Source: Actinomyces gerencseriae DSM 6844
GTDB lineage: Bacteria; Actinomycetota; Actinomycetes; Actinomycetales; Actinomycetaceae
Length of the DNA stretch: 64,000 nucleotides
NCBI RefSeq assembly: GCF_000429265.1
Contig: NZ_KE386873.1
Coordinates: 172,141 to 236,140 of the forward strand
Direction: 5' to 3'
Shown here: piece by piece, positions 49,220 to 57,791 of the stretch
Numbering within the stretch: position 1 is the first letter of the stretch
Layout of the letters: each line of letters opens with the position of its first letter
The notes under the pieces: generated by a model
Seen by the model: only the letters and a program-made list of their open reading frames with translations
Database searches by the model: none
What the model was told of the DNA's origin: nothing
Program-made: the position numbers and the translations under genes

Positions 49220-51315
49220 GCGACCACTGCGCCGCCCACGAGGTCCCCGGCGCCCCGGACTGCCACTGCGGTTCCTCCAGCTCCAAGACGCTGGTGGCCG
49301 GGGCTCGGCGCATCGCTCTGGCCGGAGCCCCCAACGCCGGCAAGACCTCCATCTACAACGCCCTGACCGGCCTGCACGCCAAGACCGGCAACTACCCGGG
49401 CGTCACCGTCACCCGGTCACTGGGGACCTGCCGGATCGGCGGGACCGACCTGACGATCGAGGACCTGCCGGGCGCCTACTCCCTGGACCCGATCAGTCCC
49501 GACGAGCAGGTGGTGCGCGACGTCCTCACCGACGCCTCGCAGGCCGTCTCCGTCCCCGACGCCCTGGTGGTCGTCGTCGATGCCACGACGCTGCGGCGAG
49601 GGCTGAACTTCGTGGCCGAGGCCCTCGCCCTGGACCTGCCCACCTGCCTGGTGGTCACCATGACCGATGAGCTCAGCCGCCGCACCGGGAGACTCGACGT
49701 CGAGGCCCTGGGCCAGGCCCTGGGCATCCCGGCCGTACGGGTGGTCGGCAACCGGGGCATCGGCATGCCCGATCTGCGCGAGCGTCTCACCGAGATCGCC
49801 GACTGGCAGCACCCGCCGCTGCCGCCGCCCACCGACCCCGGTGAGGTCGCCTCCTGGGCCGACTCGATCCTGATCGCCGCCGACTACGAGGCGCCCCAGC
49901 AGGACCGCACCACGGCCGCCGTCGACCGGGTACTGCTCCACCCGGTCCTGGGCTCCCTGGTGTTCTTCGCCATCATGTACGTCTTCTTCCAGGCCATCTT
50001 CTCCTGGGCCGAGCCCTTCAAAGGAGCCATCGAGGACGGCTTCGGAGCGCTGGGGACCGTGGTGCACGGCTGGCTCGACGACTCCCACCCCCTGCTGGCC
50101 GGGCTCGTGGGCGACGGCCTCATCGGGGGCGTGGGCTCGGTGCTCACCTTCATCCCCCAGATCATCACCATGTTCCTCATCATCGCCGTCCTGGAGGGCG
50201 TGGGGTACATGTCGCGAGCGGCCTTCCTCATGGACAAGATCATGAGCCGGGCCGGGCTGGAGGGGCGGGCCTTCGTGGCGCTACTGTCCTCGTTGGCCTG
50301 CGCGATCCCCGGGATCATGGCCACCCGCACGCTTCCCAGTGCCAAGGACCGGGTGGCCACGATGCTGGCCGCCCCGCTCATGACCTGCTCGGCGCGCCTG
50401 CCCGTCTACGTCCTGCTCACCTCCATCATGGTGCCCGGCGACGCCAGGATCGGGCCCCTGGGAGCGCGCGGCACCGTCATGTTCGCGCTCTACCTGCTGG
50501 GCGCGGTCTCCGCGATGGCGGCCGCCTGGGTGGTCAAGCGCCTCACCGACCGCGGCGGGGTGCTCCTGCCCTTCTACATGGAGATGCCGCCCTACCGGCT
50601 GCCGCGGCCACGCGCCGTCGCGCTCATGGTGTGGGACGCCTGCAAGGGCTTCGTGAAGAAGGCCGGCACGATCATCACCCTGACCACCATCATCCTGTGG
50701 GTGCTGCTCAACGTCCCCATGCGCTCCGAGGAGCAGTTCAGTGCCCACTGCGCCGCCAACGCCGAGTGCGCATCCGTAGCAGCAGCGGTGGAGGAGCCGT
50801 CGTCGTCCACCGTCAAGGGCGACGACGGCGAGACCGTCACCGACCCCGAGGAGCTGGACAAGCTGCTGGAGGCCCAGAAGACCTCCTACACGATGGACAA
50901 CTCCTGGGCCGCCAAGGGGGGCAAAGCGGTCCAGCCGGTCCTCGAGCCACTCGGCTTCGACTGGCGCATCAACGTCGCGGTGCTCTCCTCACTGGCCGCA
51001 CGCGAGACCTTCGTGGCCACACTCGGCCAGATCGCAGCCGCCGAGGACCCCGAGGAGCCCAGCGCCCACCTGGCCACCATGACCTACCAGCAGGACACGC
51101 TGACCAACAAGGCCGGCGACAAGCTGTTCAGCCCCGCCACGATCGCGGCAATCCTCGTGTTCTTCGTCTACGCCCTCCAGTGCATGGCCACGGCCGGCGC
51201 GATGCGCCGCGAGACCGGCACCTGGAAATGGCCGATCATCGCCTACACCTACATGCTCGTCACCGCCTGGATCATGGCCGCGATCACGCGGTTCATCGTC
51301 GCCATGCTCGTGTAG
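49216..51315 (+). CDS. feoB: Ferrous iron transporter FeoB
   Basis: A 699-residue G-protein-coupled permease. A Cys-rich N-terminus (CxxxxxxxCHCG) precedes the GTPase domain: G1 GAPNAGKT at 37-44, G2 GNYPGVTV, G3 DLPG at 83-86 and G4 TMTDE. The membrane core has the two Gate motifs (SLACAIPGIMATRT and SLAARETFVATLG). The last helix region ends in RFIVAMLV. It imports Fe2+ across the cytoplasmic membrane. It is coupled to feoA. A broken copy of its 3' end lies 3.4 kb upstream. Confidence 0.94.
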   Translation: MSDHCAAHEVPGAPDCHCGSSSSKTLVAGARRIALAGAPNAGKTSIYNALTGLHAKTGNYPGVTVTRSLGTCRIGGTDLTIEDLPGAYSLDPISPDEQVVRDVLTDASQAVSVPDALVVVVDATTLRRGLNFVAEALALDLPTCLVVTMTDELSRRTGRLDVEALGQALGIPAVRVVGNRGIGMPDLRERLTEIADWQHPPLPPPTDPGEVASWADSILIAADYEAPQQDRTTAAVDRVLLHPVLGSLVFFAIMYVFFQAIFSWAEPFKGAIEDGFGALGTVVHGWLDDSHPLLAGLVGDGLIGGVGSVLTFIPQIITMFLIIAVLEGVGYMSRAAFLMDKIMSRAGLEGRAFVALLSSLACAIPGIMATRTLPSAKDRVATMLAAPLMTCSARLPVYVLLTSIMVPGDARIGPLGARGTVMFALYLLGAVSAMAAAWVVKRLTDRGGVLLPFYMEMPPYRLPRPRAVALMVWDACKGFVKKAGTIITLTTIILWVLLNVPMRSEEQFSAHCAANAECASVAAAVEEPSSSTVKGDDGETVTDPEELDKLLEAQKTSYTMDNSWAAKGGKAVQPVLEPLGFDWRINVAVLSSLAARETFVATLGQIAAAEDPEEPSAHLATMTYQQDTLTNKAGDKLFSPATIAAILVFFVYALQCMATAGAMRRETGTWKWPIIAYTYMLVTAWIMAAITRFIVAMLV

Positions 51316-51343
51316 GCGGGCGGGGACGGCGAAGCCGACCGTC

Positions 51344-51349
51344 TAGGCT
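51344..51349 (+). promoter_or_regulatory. Leaderless -10 box (TAGGCT)
   Basis: TAGGCT, exactly 6 nt before the NUDIX ATG at 51356. The same promoter is duplicated at 47544. Confidence 0.55.
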
Positions 51350-51355
51350 CGACGC

Positions 51356-51856
51356 ATGGCGACTCCCGAGTTCATCGTGTCCCTGCGGCAGAAGATCGGC
51401 CACGAGCAGCTGTGGCTTCCCGGCGTGAGTATCACCGTCGTCGACGACGCCGGCCGCCTCCTGCTGGGGCGGCGGACCGACAACGGGCAGTGGGCCGTGG
51501 TCTCCGGCATCCCCGAGCCCGGCGAGCAGCCCGCGACGGCGATCCGGCGCGAGTGCCTGGAGGAAACCGGCGTGGACGTCGAGATCCTGGCCCTCATCGG
51601 CGTGGAGGCCGGTCAACCGATCTCCTTCCCCAACGGCGACAACTGCGTCTTCATGGACATCAACTTCGTAGGACGGCCCCGCCCCGGCACGACGGCGCGC
51701 GCTCACGTGGCCGACGACGAGTCCACCCACGTGGGCTGGTTCCGCCCCGACTCGCTCCCCGAGCCCCTGTCGGACTCCAGCGCCGCCCGAATCGAAGCGG
51801 GCCTGACCTGGCTGGCCGACCCGGTACCAGGAGCCCGCTTCCACCCCGCGTTCTGA
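51356..51856 (+). CDS. NUDIX hydrolase
   Basis: A 166-residue hydrolase of nucleoside-diphosphate-linked compounds. The Nudix box is complete at 51-73: G-x5-E-x7-RECLEETGV. Two-domain features are absent. Relatives act on (d)NTPs or ADP-ribose; the substrate is not readable. It has its own leaderless promoter although it is only 40 bp after feoB. Confidence 0.88.
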   Translation: MATPEFIVSLRQKIGHEQLWLPGVSITVVDDAGRLLLGRRTDNGQWAVVSGIPEPGEQPATAIRRECLEETGVDVEILALIGVEAGQPISFPNGDNCVFMDINFVGRPRPGTTARAHVADDESTHVGWFRPDSLPEPLSDSSAARIEAGLTWLADPVPGARFHPAF

Positions 51857-51952
51857 CAGCGATTCCGAGGACTTCACCGTCTCCACCGACTCGACCGCCC
51901 CACTGTCTCCGCTGCCTCCGCCAACGGCCCGCTCTGAGGCGCCGCACCGCGG

Positions 51953-51958
51953 CATGAT
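51953..51958 (+). promoter_or_regulatory. Leaderless -10 box (CATGAT)
   Basis: CATGAT, 6 nt before the antitoxin-like ATG at 51965. Confidence 0.4.
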
Positions 51959-51964
51959 TCTGGT

Positions 51965-52200
51965 ATGACTCAGAAGATTGCGGTGAGCCTGCCGGACGAG
52001 CAGGTCGTCTCGATTCGCCGTGCGGTCGAGCAGGGCAGGGCCCCATCGGTGTCGGGATTCATCAGCGCAGCGGTCGCTCGCGTGCAACGGGAGGACGACC
52101 TCGCACAGCTGCTGGACGACCTTGATCGCGAGCCCGGCCCCGCGTGGACGCCGCAGACATGGCCTGGGCGGACAAGGCGCGGGGGCGGCTGTCGCAAGCA
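51965..52200 (+). pseudogene. Ribbon-helix-helix antitoxin, frameshifted and orphaned
   Basis: The frame starts MTQKIAVSLPDEQVVSIRRA and continues SVSGFISAAVARVQREDDL, an RHH-type antitoxin common in actinobacteria. After EPGP the homologous ending (VDAADMAWADKARGR) is in a different frame, so one base is gained or lost in the GGCCCCGCG run near 52136-52143. No PIN-domain toxin follows; a VOC gene on the other strand occupies that place. The locus is probably decayed. Confidence 0.65.
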
Positions 52201-52249
52201 CCACCCGCCCCCGCCGTTTCCGGCCGCAAGAAGGGCGAGGAGGCGGCGG

Positions 52250-52762
52250 TCAGGCCTCGGGCACCTCGATGCCGACGCGCCGCAGGCCCTCGGCCTGCTC
52301 GCTGCCGGGGTCCAGGGGCCTGGCGGCGGTGAGGACGACGCGCACGCCCTCGGGGGTGATGACCTCGACCTCGCAGGAGTTCCACGGGGTGACGCGCGGG
52401 CCGGTGACGCTGCCCGGCCGACGCTGCTCGCAGGCCTTGGCGATCTCATCGATCTGGGGCAGGACGCAGGCGAAGCTGACGCTCATCGAGGGGACGGAGG
52501 CCAGGGAGGGCTCCTGCGGGGCCGGCACCAGGAGAACGTCCTGGAAGGCCCAGCGGCGCAGATGCACGAGCCGGCCGGGAATGCTGAACAGGGTGAAGAA
52601 GCCCAGTGCCTCCGTCCAGAAGTCGACCGAGGCGTCCAGGTCCGACGTCGGGACGGTGATGAACATCGGCATGCCGTAGATGCCGCGGAAGGGCTCGGGC
52701 GGTTGGGCGTCCTCACTGGGCGTGGGAACGGGGCTCATCTCGAATGCGTTGAAAGTGCTCAT
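52250..52762 (-). CDS. VOC/glyoxalase-family protein
   Basis: A 170-residue protein with one vicinal-oxygen-chelate fold: MFITVPTSDLDASVDFWTEALGFF opens the first beta-alpha-beta unit, and VEVITPEGVRVVLT closes the second. Family members include dioxygenases, glyoxalases and antibiotic-binding proteins. The metal ligands are not obvious here, so a binding role is possible. GAGG lies 8 nt before the ATG at 52762. Confidence 0.78.
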   Translation of the reverse strand: MSTFNAFEMSPVPTPSEDAQPPEPFRGIYGMPMFITVPTSDLDASVDFWTEALGFFTLFSIPGRLVHLRRWAFQDVLLVPAPQEPSLASVPSMSVSFACVLPQIDEIAKACEQRRPGSVTGPRVTPWNSCEVEVITPEGVRVVLTAARPLDPGSEQAEGLRRVGIEVPEA

Positions 52763-52864
52763 GCGCGCAGCCTCATCCCTCACGCCACGTGAGGGTCAAG
52801 ACAGATCCGAGTTGCGGTTCCATCTACCCACCACCGCTGCCGACGGCCCTACAGCGGGGCGGCA

Positions 52865-53509
52865 TCATAACGGCATCATCGCGGAGGCGACGAGGTTGCT
52901 GCGCGGCAGCGGCTCGTCGCGGCCGAGCGCCCGGCACCAGTCATCGGTGGTGGCCACCGCCGCCCAGTTGGAGTGCAGCAGCGCCATGAGCGCGGTGTGC
53001 ACCGTGCGGGCATCCGCCCTTCCGGCGCAGTTGCGCAGGTTGATGGCGCCGACGGCGTCGGAGAGCACCTCCGTCGTCAGGCCGATCGTCTCGCCCCAGG
53101 CCGCTGAGGCCAGGATGCAGTTGTTCGCCATGAACCCGACGAGCGTCACGGTGTCGACGCCCTGCTCGTGCAGCCACGCGGCGAGGTCTGTTCCCGCGTA
53201 GACCGACCCGCGGCGCTTGACGACGCGCTTCCACTGCGGGGTCCGCCGGCGCTCGATGCCCGGGCAGAGCTCGAAGCCCTTCCCGCCGGGGGCGAGGATC
53301 GCGCCGCCGGGCGGGCCGGCGTGCTGCACGCAGGCCACCGGGAGTCCGGCGTGCTCGGCGGCGTCGAGTGCCCGCTCGATCCGCTCCAGGCAGTCGCTCA
53401 GGCGCGGGTGGCGGATGCGCAGCGGCAGGTGGGCGTACTCGTTCTGCACATCGACGAGGACAAGCGCCCGGCGAGGGACGGTTCGGACTAGTTCATCGAG
53501 ATCAGTCAC
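52865..53509 (-). CDS. Isochorismatase-like cysteine hydrolase
   Basis: A 214-residue hydrolase of the isochorismatase/nicotinamidase superfamily. The triad is visible: Asp20 in LVDVQNEYAH, Lys in WKRVVKRRGS (about 94-98) and nucleophile Cys131 in GFMANNCILAS. It should hydrolyse an amide or enol ether on a small molecule. The GTG start has GGAG 5 nt upstream. It is divergent from a GlxA-type AraC regulator, a common pairing in which the regulator senses the hydrolase's substrate. Confidence 0.82.
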   Translation of the reverse strand: MTDLDELVRTVPRRALVLVDVQNEYAHLPLRIRHPRLSDCLERIERALDAAEHAGLPVACVQHAGPPGGAILAPGGKGFELCPGIERRRTPQWKRVVKRRGSVYAGTDLAAWLHEQGVDTVTLVGFMANNCILASAAWGETIGLTTEVLSDAVGAINLRNCAGRADARTVHTALMALLHSNWAAVATTDDWCRALGRDEPLPRSNLVASAMMPL

Positions 53510-53691
53510 GGTGTCTCCAGAGGAGCGCGCGTCGGCGCGGTGGTTGCATCGTCCCGCCCAGGATGTGCGAACGGACCGCCACCCACCAGTGGCGCATATG
53601 CTATTCACCGATGAATTCACGCCAATCGGCTCGGTGCGCGCCCAGCACCTGTCGGACTCCGAGTCGAACCGGGACCGTTCGGGGAGGCCGT

Positions 53692-54888
53692 ATGCGCATC
53701 GCCGTCCACGCCTTCGACGGCGTCACCATGTTCCATCTGTCGATCCCCCAGATGGTCTTCGGCACCGTGAGCCGGCTGGGTCTGGCCAACTGGCGGGTCT
53801 CGCTGTTCACCACCGACCTCGAGCCGGCGCCATCCACTGGGGACTCGACGGACTCCGCGTGCACGGACCGCACCGACCCGGCGCAACCGTCGGACCCGGC
53901 AACCCCGGCGGCCTCGCCTCCCTCCGCCTCCATCCGCACCTCGGAGGGCTACGTCCTCAGCGGCCTGGGCGGTCCGGACCTGGCGGGGGAGGCCGACGTC
54001 GTCGTGGTCCCGGCGTGGTTCGCAGACGGGCGTCCCGCGGGACGACGCCTGCGCTCACTGCTGAAGGCGGCGCACGCCCGGGGCGCGAGCGTCGTCGGCC
54101 TGTGCCTGGGGGCGATCCCGCTGGCCGAGGCAGGCCTCATCGGCGAGCGCCGGGCGGTGACGCACTGGCGGGCCTTCGAGCCGCTGGCGCGCGAGTACCC
54201 GGAGATCGCGCTGGACGAGTCGGTCCTGTACGTCGACCACGGCGACGTCCTGACCTCGGCGGGTGCGGCGTCGGGCCTGGACGCCTGCCTCCACCTGGTG
54301 CGCACGCGTCTGGGCGCGCAGGCCGCCAACAAGGTCGCGCGCCAGCTCGTCATCGCACCGCATCGCGAGGGCGGACAGGCCCAGTACATCGAGCGGCCGG
54401 TGCCGCGGCACGCCGACGACGCCCCGATCGGCCGCACGGCGGCCTGGGCGCTGGAGCACCTGGACGAGCCGCTGCCGGTGGAGCGGCTGGCGAGGACGGC
54501 GCGGATGAGCACCCGCTCCTTCATCCGCGCCTTCCGGGAGGCGACCGGCGCCGCGCCGGCGGCCTGGGTGCGCGCCCAGCGGGTGCGCGAGGCGCAGCGC
54601 CTCCTGGAGAGCACGGATCTGGCGGTCGAGCAGGTGGCCCCGGCCTGCGGCTTCGGCAGCGCCGTCACCATGCGGCAGGCCTTCGCCCGGGCGCTCGGCA
54701 CGACGCCGTCGGCCTACCGACGCCGCTTCCGCGCCGCTTCTCCCGACCCCGCCGGCGGACGGGATCACTCCACGGGCGGCTCGACGACGAGCGGAGCCTC
54801 GTCCGGCGCCCGCACCTCGGCCCGGGGCGTCGGCTCCAGGCCGAGGCTCACGTGCAGCCTCTCCCCCCGCTCCCCCACGGCGTCGTAG
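53692..54888 (+). CDS. AraC-family regulator with DJ-1/PfpI sensor domain (GlxA/FtrA type)
   Basis: A 398-residue regulator. The DJ-1/PfpI-like domain (about 1-205) starts MRIAVHAFDGVTMFHLSIPQ and has the elbow VVGLCLGAIPLAEAG; a Thr/Pro/Asp-rich insertion covers about 42-83. Two AraC helix-turn-helix units follow (about 250-345: MSTRSFIRAFREATG and VEQVAPACGFGSAVTMRQAF). The last 50 residues are Ser/Gly/Arg-rich and read antisense over the end of the GH13 gene. GGGGAGG lies 4 nt before the ATG. Confidence 0.85.
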   Translation: MRIAVHAFDGVTMFHLSIPQMVFGTVSRLGLANWRVSLFTTDLEPAPSTGDSTDSACTDRTDPAQPSDPATPAASPPSASIRTSEGYVLSGLGGPDLAGEADVVVVPAWFADGRPAGRRLRSLLKAAHARGASVVGLCLGAIPLAEAGLIGERRAVTHWRAFEPLAREYPEIALDESVLYVDHGDVLTSAGAASGLDACLHLVRTRLGAQAANKVARQLVIAPHREGGQAQYIERPVPRHADDAPIGRTAAWALEHLDEPLPVERLARTARMSTRSFIRAFREATGAAPAAWVRAQRVREAQRLLESTDLAVEQVAPACGFGSAVTMRQAFARALGTTPSAYRRRFRAASPDPAGGRDHSTGGSTTSGASSGARTSARGVGSRPRLTCSLSPRSPTAS

Positions 54889-56093
54889 GCGAGCCGCGGG
54901 TTGTCCAGGGACGTGACCTCGGTGCGGGCCCGCACGAGCCAGGGGTGGCGCCGCCGCAACCCGATGAGGTCCTGGTGGAGACGCAGCATCCAGGCGCCGT
55001 ACGGGGCCAGGTCGGCCGGGGCGGCCGGCAGGGCGGGGCGGACCTCGTCGTCGCCGCCGAGGGTCTCGGTCTTGACCCCGCGGAAGGCCTGCTCGTCCCC
55101 GTAGTAGACGCTGGGCACGCCACCCACGGTCATGAGCAGGACGACGGCGAGGGCCGCCTTGGCGCCCCCGATGCGGCTGGCGACGCGGGTGACGTCGTGG
55201 TTGCCGACGAAGGTGGCCGGGGTGAAGGCCGCCATGAACTCGTTGTGACGCCTCAGGCACCAGTCGAGCTCGTAGAAGTTGACGTCGGCCAGCGAGCTCC
55301 AGATCGCCTTCCACAGCTCGTACTGGGTGACGGTGTCAACGGTGGAGGCGGCCACGAAGCCGGCGTAGTCGCCGTGGATGACCTCGCCCATGAACCAGGC
55401 GTCGGGGTGGCGCTCGCGCACGGCGGGCAGGACGCTCGCCCAGAAGGCGGGGTCGATGCCGTAGGCGGCGTCCAGTCTCCAGGCGCTCGCGCCGCGGTCG
55501 AGCCAGTGGGTCAGGATCCGCACGGCCAGGTCGCGGACCTCCGGCGAGCCGTGGTTGAGGGCGGCCAGCGACTCGTGCCCCTCGAAGGTGGCGTAGCCGG
55601 GGCCGGCCCGCCCACCGCTCTCCCCGCCGGCCGCGTCGTCGAAGCGGAAGAGGCCCCGCTCCCCTCCCCCGGCGCGGGCCGCCCGGAAGAGCGGGTGCTC
55701 GGTGCCGACGTGCCCGAGGACGCCGTCGAGCATGAGGGCAAGGCCGCGGGCGCGGCAGGCCTCGGCGAGGCGGTCGAAGGCGGCGTCGTCGCCCAGGCGG
55801 GGGTCGATGCGCAGGTGGTCGGTGGTGTCGTAGCCGTGGGTGGAGGAGGCGAAGACGGGGCCGAGCGACAGGCCGTTGGCACCGAGCTCGACGGCGTAGT
55901 CGAGCCAGGGCTCCAGGCGGTCCAGGCGAGCGGGGGCGCCCGTGCGACAGGGCCCGCTCTCCGCCAGCGGGTCGCCGGGCGCGGGGCGGATGGGGGCGCC
56001 GGTGGCGCCGAGGGGATAGACCTGCCACCAGATGACGCGGTCGGTCCAGTCGGGGGCTGCAGAACAGCTTATTCCAAGTGACTCACTAGCCAT
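54765..56093 (-). CDS. GH13 alpha-amylase-family glycoside hydrolase
   Basis: A 442-residue (beta/alpha)8 enzyme. Family 13 regions are visible: MLDGVLGHVG (region I variant), AWRLDAAYG with nucleophile Asp208, FMGEVIHG with acid/base Glu237 and FVGNHDVTR with Asp300. It has a short C-terminal beta domain. It probably acts on alpha-glucans or short maltodextrins in the cytoplasm, since no signal peptide is present. GGAGGC precedes the ATG. It is divergent from a TetR gene across only 38 bp. Confidence 0.87.
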   Translation of the reverse strand: MASESLGISCSAAPDWTDRVIWWQVYPLGATGAPIRPAPGDPLAESGPCRTGAPARLDRLEPWLDYAVELGANGLSLGPVFASSTHGYDTTDHLRIDPRLGDDAAFDRLAEACRARGLALMLDGVLGHVGTEHPLFRAARAGGGERGLFRFDDAAGGESGGRAGPGYATFEGHESLAALNHGSPEVRDLAVRILTHWLDRGASAWRLDAAYGIDPAFWASVLPAVRERHPDAWFMGEVIHGDYAGFVAASTVDTVTQYELWKAIWSSLADVNFYELDWCLRRHNEFMAAFTPATFVGNHDVTRVASRIGGAKAALAVVLLMTVGGVPSVYYGDEQAFRGVKTETLGGDDEVRPALPAAPADLAPYGAWMLRLHQDLIGLRRRHPWLVRARTEVTSLDNPRLAYDAVGERGERLHVSLGLEPTPRAEVRAPDEAPLVVEPPVE

Positions 56094-56119
56094 GCCTCCA
56101 AGGATGCCGCTGGACCCGC

Positions 56120-56125
56120 TAGCAT
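56120..56125 (+). promoter_or_regulatory. Leaderless -10 box (TAGCAT)
   Basis: TAGCAT, exactly 6 nt before the TetR ATG at 56132. Confidence 0.5.
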
Positions 56126-56131
56126 GTCAAG

Positions 56132-56746
56132 ATGCCGCCACGCACCGACAGGCGTCCGCGCCTGCGCATGGATCCCGCCGAGCGCCGCGAGCTCATCCTG
56201 TCCGCCGCGAGCCGCGCCTTCGCGAGCCGCCCGTACGAGGAGGTCTCGCTGGCCGAGATCGCCGAGGAAGCGCAGGCCTCCGAGGCCCTGGTGCACAAGT
56301 ACTTCGCCAACAAGGCCGGCACCTACGCCCAGGTCCTCCAGCGAGCCGCCGACGAGCTCGCCGAGCGGACCAGACGGGCCGCCGACGCCCTGCCGGCCGG
56401 CTCCTCGGCGCGCGACCGGGTGCGCGCCTCGATCCTGACCTACCTGGACTTCATCGCGGAGCGCTCCCCCGGCTGGATGGCCTACCAGATCCTGGCCGGG
56501 CACGAGCCGGGCGAGGCCGCCCAGGTGCGTCAGGCGGCCCGAGAGTCGGCGGTCGAGGCGCTGGCCGACGTCGTCGGCGGCAGTCACGGGTACCGCGACG
56601 AGTTCGCCCTCTGGGGCTACCTGGGATTCCTCGACGACGCCTGCCTGCGGTGGGTGCGAGCCGGCTGCCCGGCCGAGCAGCGGCACAGCCTGGTCGATGC
56701 GGCGCTGGGCTGCCTGGAGGGGGCGCTGGGCGATTGGCGCGCCTGA
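56132..56746 (+). CDS. TetR-family regulator
   Basis: A 204-residue regulator. The helix-turn-helix is VSLAEIAEEAQASEALVHKYFANKAGTY (residues about 35-62). The C-terminal domain (ILTYLDFIAERSPGWMAYQIL) resembles TetR proteins that regulate lipid or drug genes. The start is leaderless. The 38-bp gap to the divergent GH13 gene suggests that it regulates that gene. Confidence 0.85.
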   Translation: MPPRTDRRPRLRMDPAERRELILSAASRAFASRPYEEVSLAEIAEEAQASEALVHKYFANKAGTYAQVLQRAADELAERTRRAADALPAGSSARDRVRASILTYLDFIAERSPGWMAYQILAGHEPGEAAQVRQAARESAVEALADVVGGSHGYRDEFALWGYLGFLDDACLRWVRAGCPAEQRHSLVDAALGCLEGALGDWRA

Positions 56747-56784
56747 GCGGGGCCGCTCAACGAGCCCCGATGCGCCCGTGCCGG

Positions 56785-56790
56785 TAGCCT
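56785..56790 (+). promoter_or_regulatory. Leaderless -10 box (TAGCCT)
   Basis: TAGCCT, exactly 6 nt before the ATG at 56797. Confidence 0.55.
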
Positions 56791-56796
56791 TGTGAC

Positions 56797-57183
56797 ATGA
56801 GTTACGATGTCCTGGTCTTCGATCCCGCAGCCGTCTCCGACGCGGACTTCCCCGCCTGGTGGGTGGAGCAGGCCACCTGGTCCGAGAACCACTCCTACTC
56901 CGACCCGGCAGTGACCACCCCCGAGCTCCAGGCCTTCTACGCGGACATACACCAGCAGTTCCCGAACATGAATGGACCGGACGCCCCGACCGATGAGGAG
57001 CTGGACACCGATCCCGATATCGAGGATCGCCTGGCCGACTACAGCATCGGCACCCGCCTCATCTACATGGCCTTCCCCTGGAGCCAGGCCGCGCACGCCC
57101 TCACCGCCGTCGAGACCATCGCCCTGCGCAATGGCGTGGCAGTGGCCCGTGTCAGCGACGACTCCTCCATCCAACGCCCCTGA
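56797..57183 (+). CDS. MSYD-family protein, copy 2
   Basis: A 128-residue acidic soluble protein starting MSYDVLVFDPAAVSDADFPA. It has the FPNMNGPDAP and ADYSIGTRLIYMAFPWSQA blocks and the ending VAVARVSDDSSIQRP. It is the better match to the widespread MSYDLxVFDP family; the copy at 41989 is more divergent. No enzymatic residues are evident. It is transcribed alone from a leaderless promoter and converges with the ABM gene over a 22-bp repeat array. Confidence 0.75.
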   Translation: MSYDVLVFDPAAVSDADFPAWWVEQATWSENHSYSDPAVTTPELQAFYADIHQQFPNMNGPDAPTDEELDTDPDIEDRLADYSIGTRLIYMAFPWSQAAHALTAVETIALRNGVAVARVSDDSSIQRP

Positions 57184-57201
57184 CCCCGTGCCGACCTTCA
57201 C

Positions 57202-57255
57202 CGAGATCGGTTCAGTTCCGTGCCGAGATCGGTCCGGTTCCGTGCCGAGATCGGT
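57202..57255. repeat. 22-bp tandem repeat array, 3 copies
   Basis: The core CGAGATCGGT starts at 57202, 57224 and 57246, exactly 22 bp apart. This is the reverse complement of the 39.4-kb family. It sits 18 bp after the MSYD gene stop in a 251-bp convergent spacer. Confidence 0.9.
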
Positions 57256-57434
57256 CCGGTTCCGGCTCGAGAGATGCTCCCGCTCCGTCCGGCCGCTTCA
57301 AACGGGCGCGGGCCGTTCGAAGCGGCAGCACCTCGGCCCCGAGACGCGCAATCGCTCTCAGCCCTCGCGTGGTACTGGTCGCGGCGACACCGGACCAGGC
57401 TCGGCGGAAAAGGGGCAACAGGAGACGATCGGTC

Positions 57435-57719
57435 TCAGACCTCCTCGTACTGGGTGATGACCGGGGCCTCGTCGGAGAGCTCGACCAGCCGGGGGATGAG
57501 GGTGGTGAAGTGCTCGGAGGCGTTGTGGGCATCGATGGCGGCGGCGTCGGCCCAGCCCTCGACGAAAGCGAAGGCACCGGCGTCCTCGCGGGAGACGACG
57601 AACTGGTAGGAGACGTTGCCGACCTCGGCGAGGCTGCCGGCGACCAGGCGGCGACCGAGCTCGACGAAGCGCTCACGATTGGCCTCGGGAACTGCGAAAG
57701 TGGCAACGATGGTGATCAT
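57435..57719 (-). CDS. Antibiotic-biosynthesis-monooxygenase (ABM/YgiN-like) protein
   Basis: A 94-residue dimeric alpha-beta barrel: MITIVATFAVPEANRERFVE opens and FAFVEGWADAAAIDAHNASEHF is the family core. Such small proteins include cofactor-free quinol monooxygenases and IsdG-type haem oxygenases. It lies 72 bp downstream of hemQ on the same strand, so a role with haem is conceivable but not shown; the Asn and His pattern of IsdG is not clearly met. GAGGAG precedes the ATG. Confidence 0.78.
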   Translation of the reverse strand: MITIVATFAVPEANRERFVELGRRLVAGSLAEVGNVSYQFVVSREDAGAFAFVEGWADAAAIDAHNASEHFTTLIPRLVELSDEAPVITQYEEV

Positions 57720-57791
57720 GGAACTCCTCGATCCGGTCCGTCGGCGGCCCTCCGACCGTCATGACGCGGCCCCATGCTATCGAGGATCGGG

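Noticed and set aside
53217-56081. Plus-strand 954-codon frame
   Set aside because: A shadow across the AraC gene and antisense to GH13; composition is Gly/Arg/Val-rich and unlike a protein.
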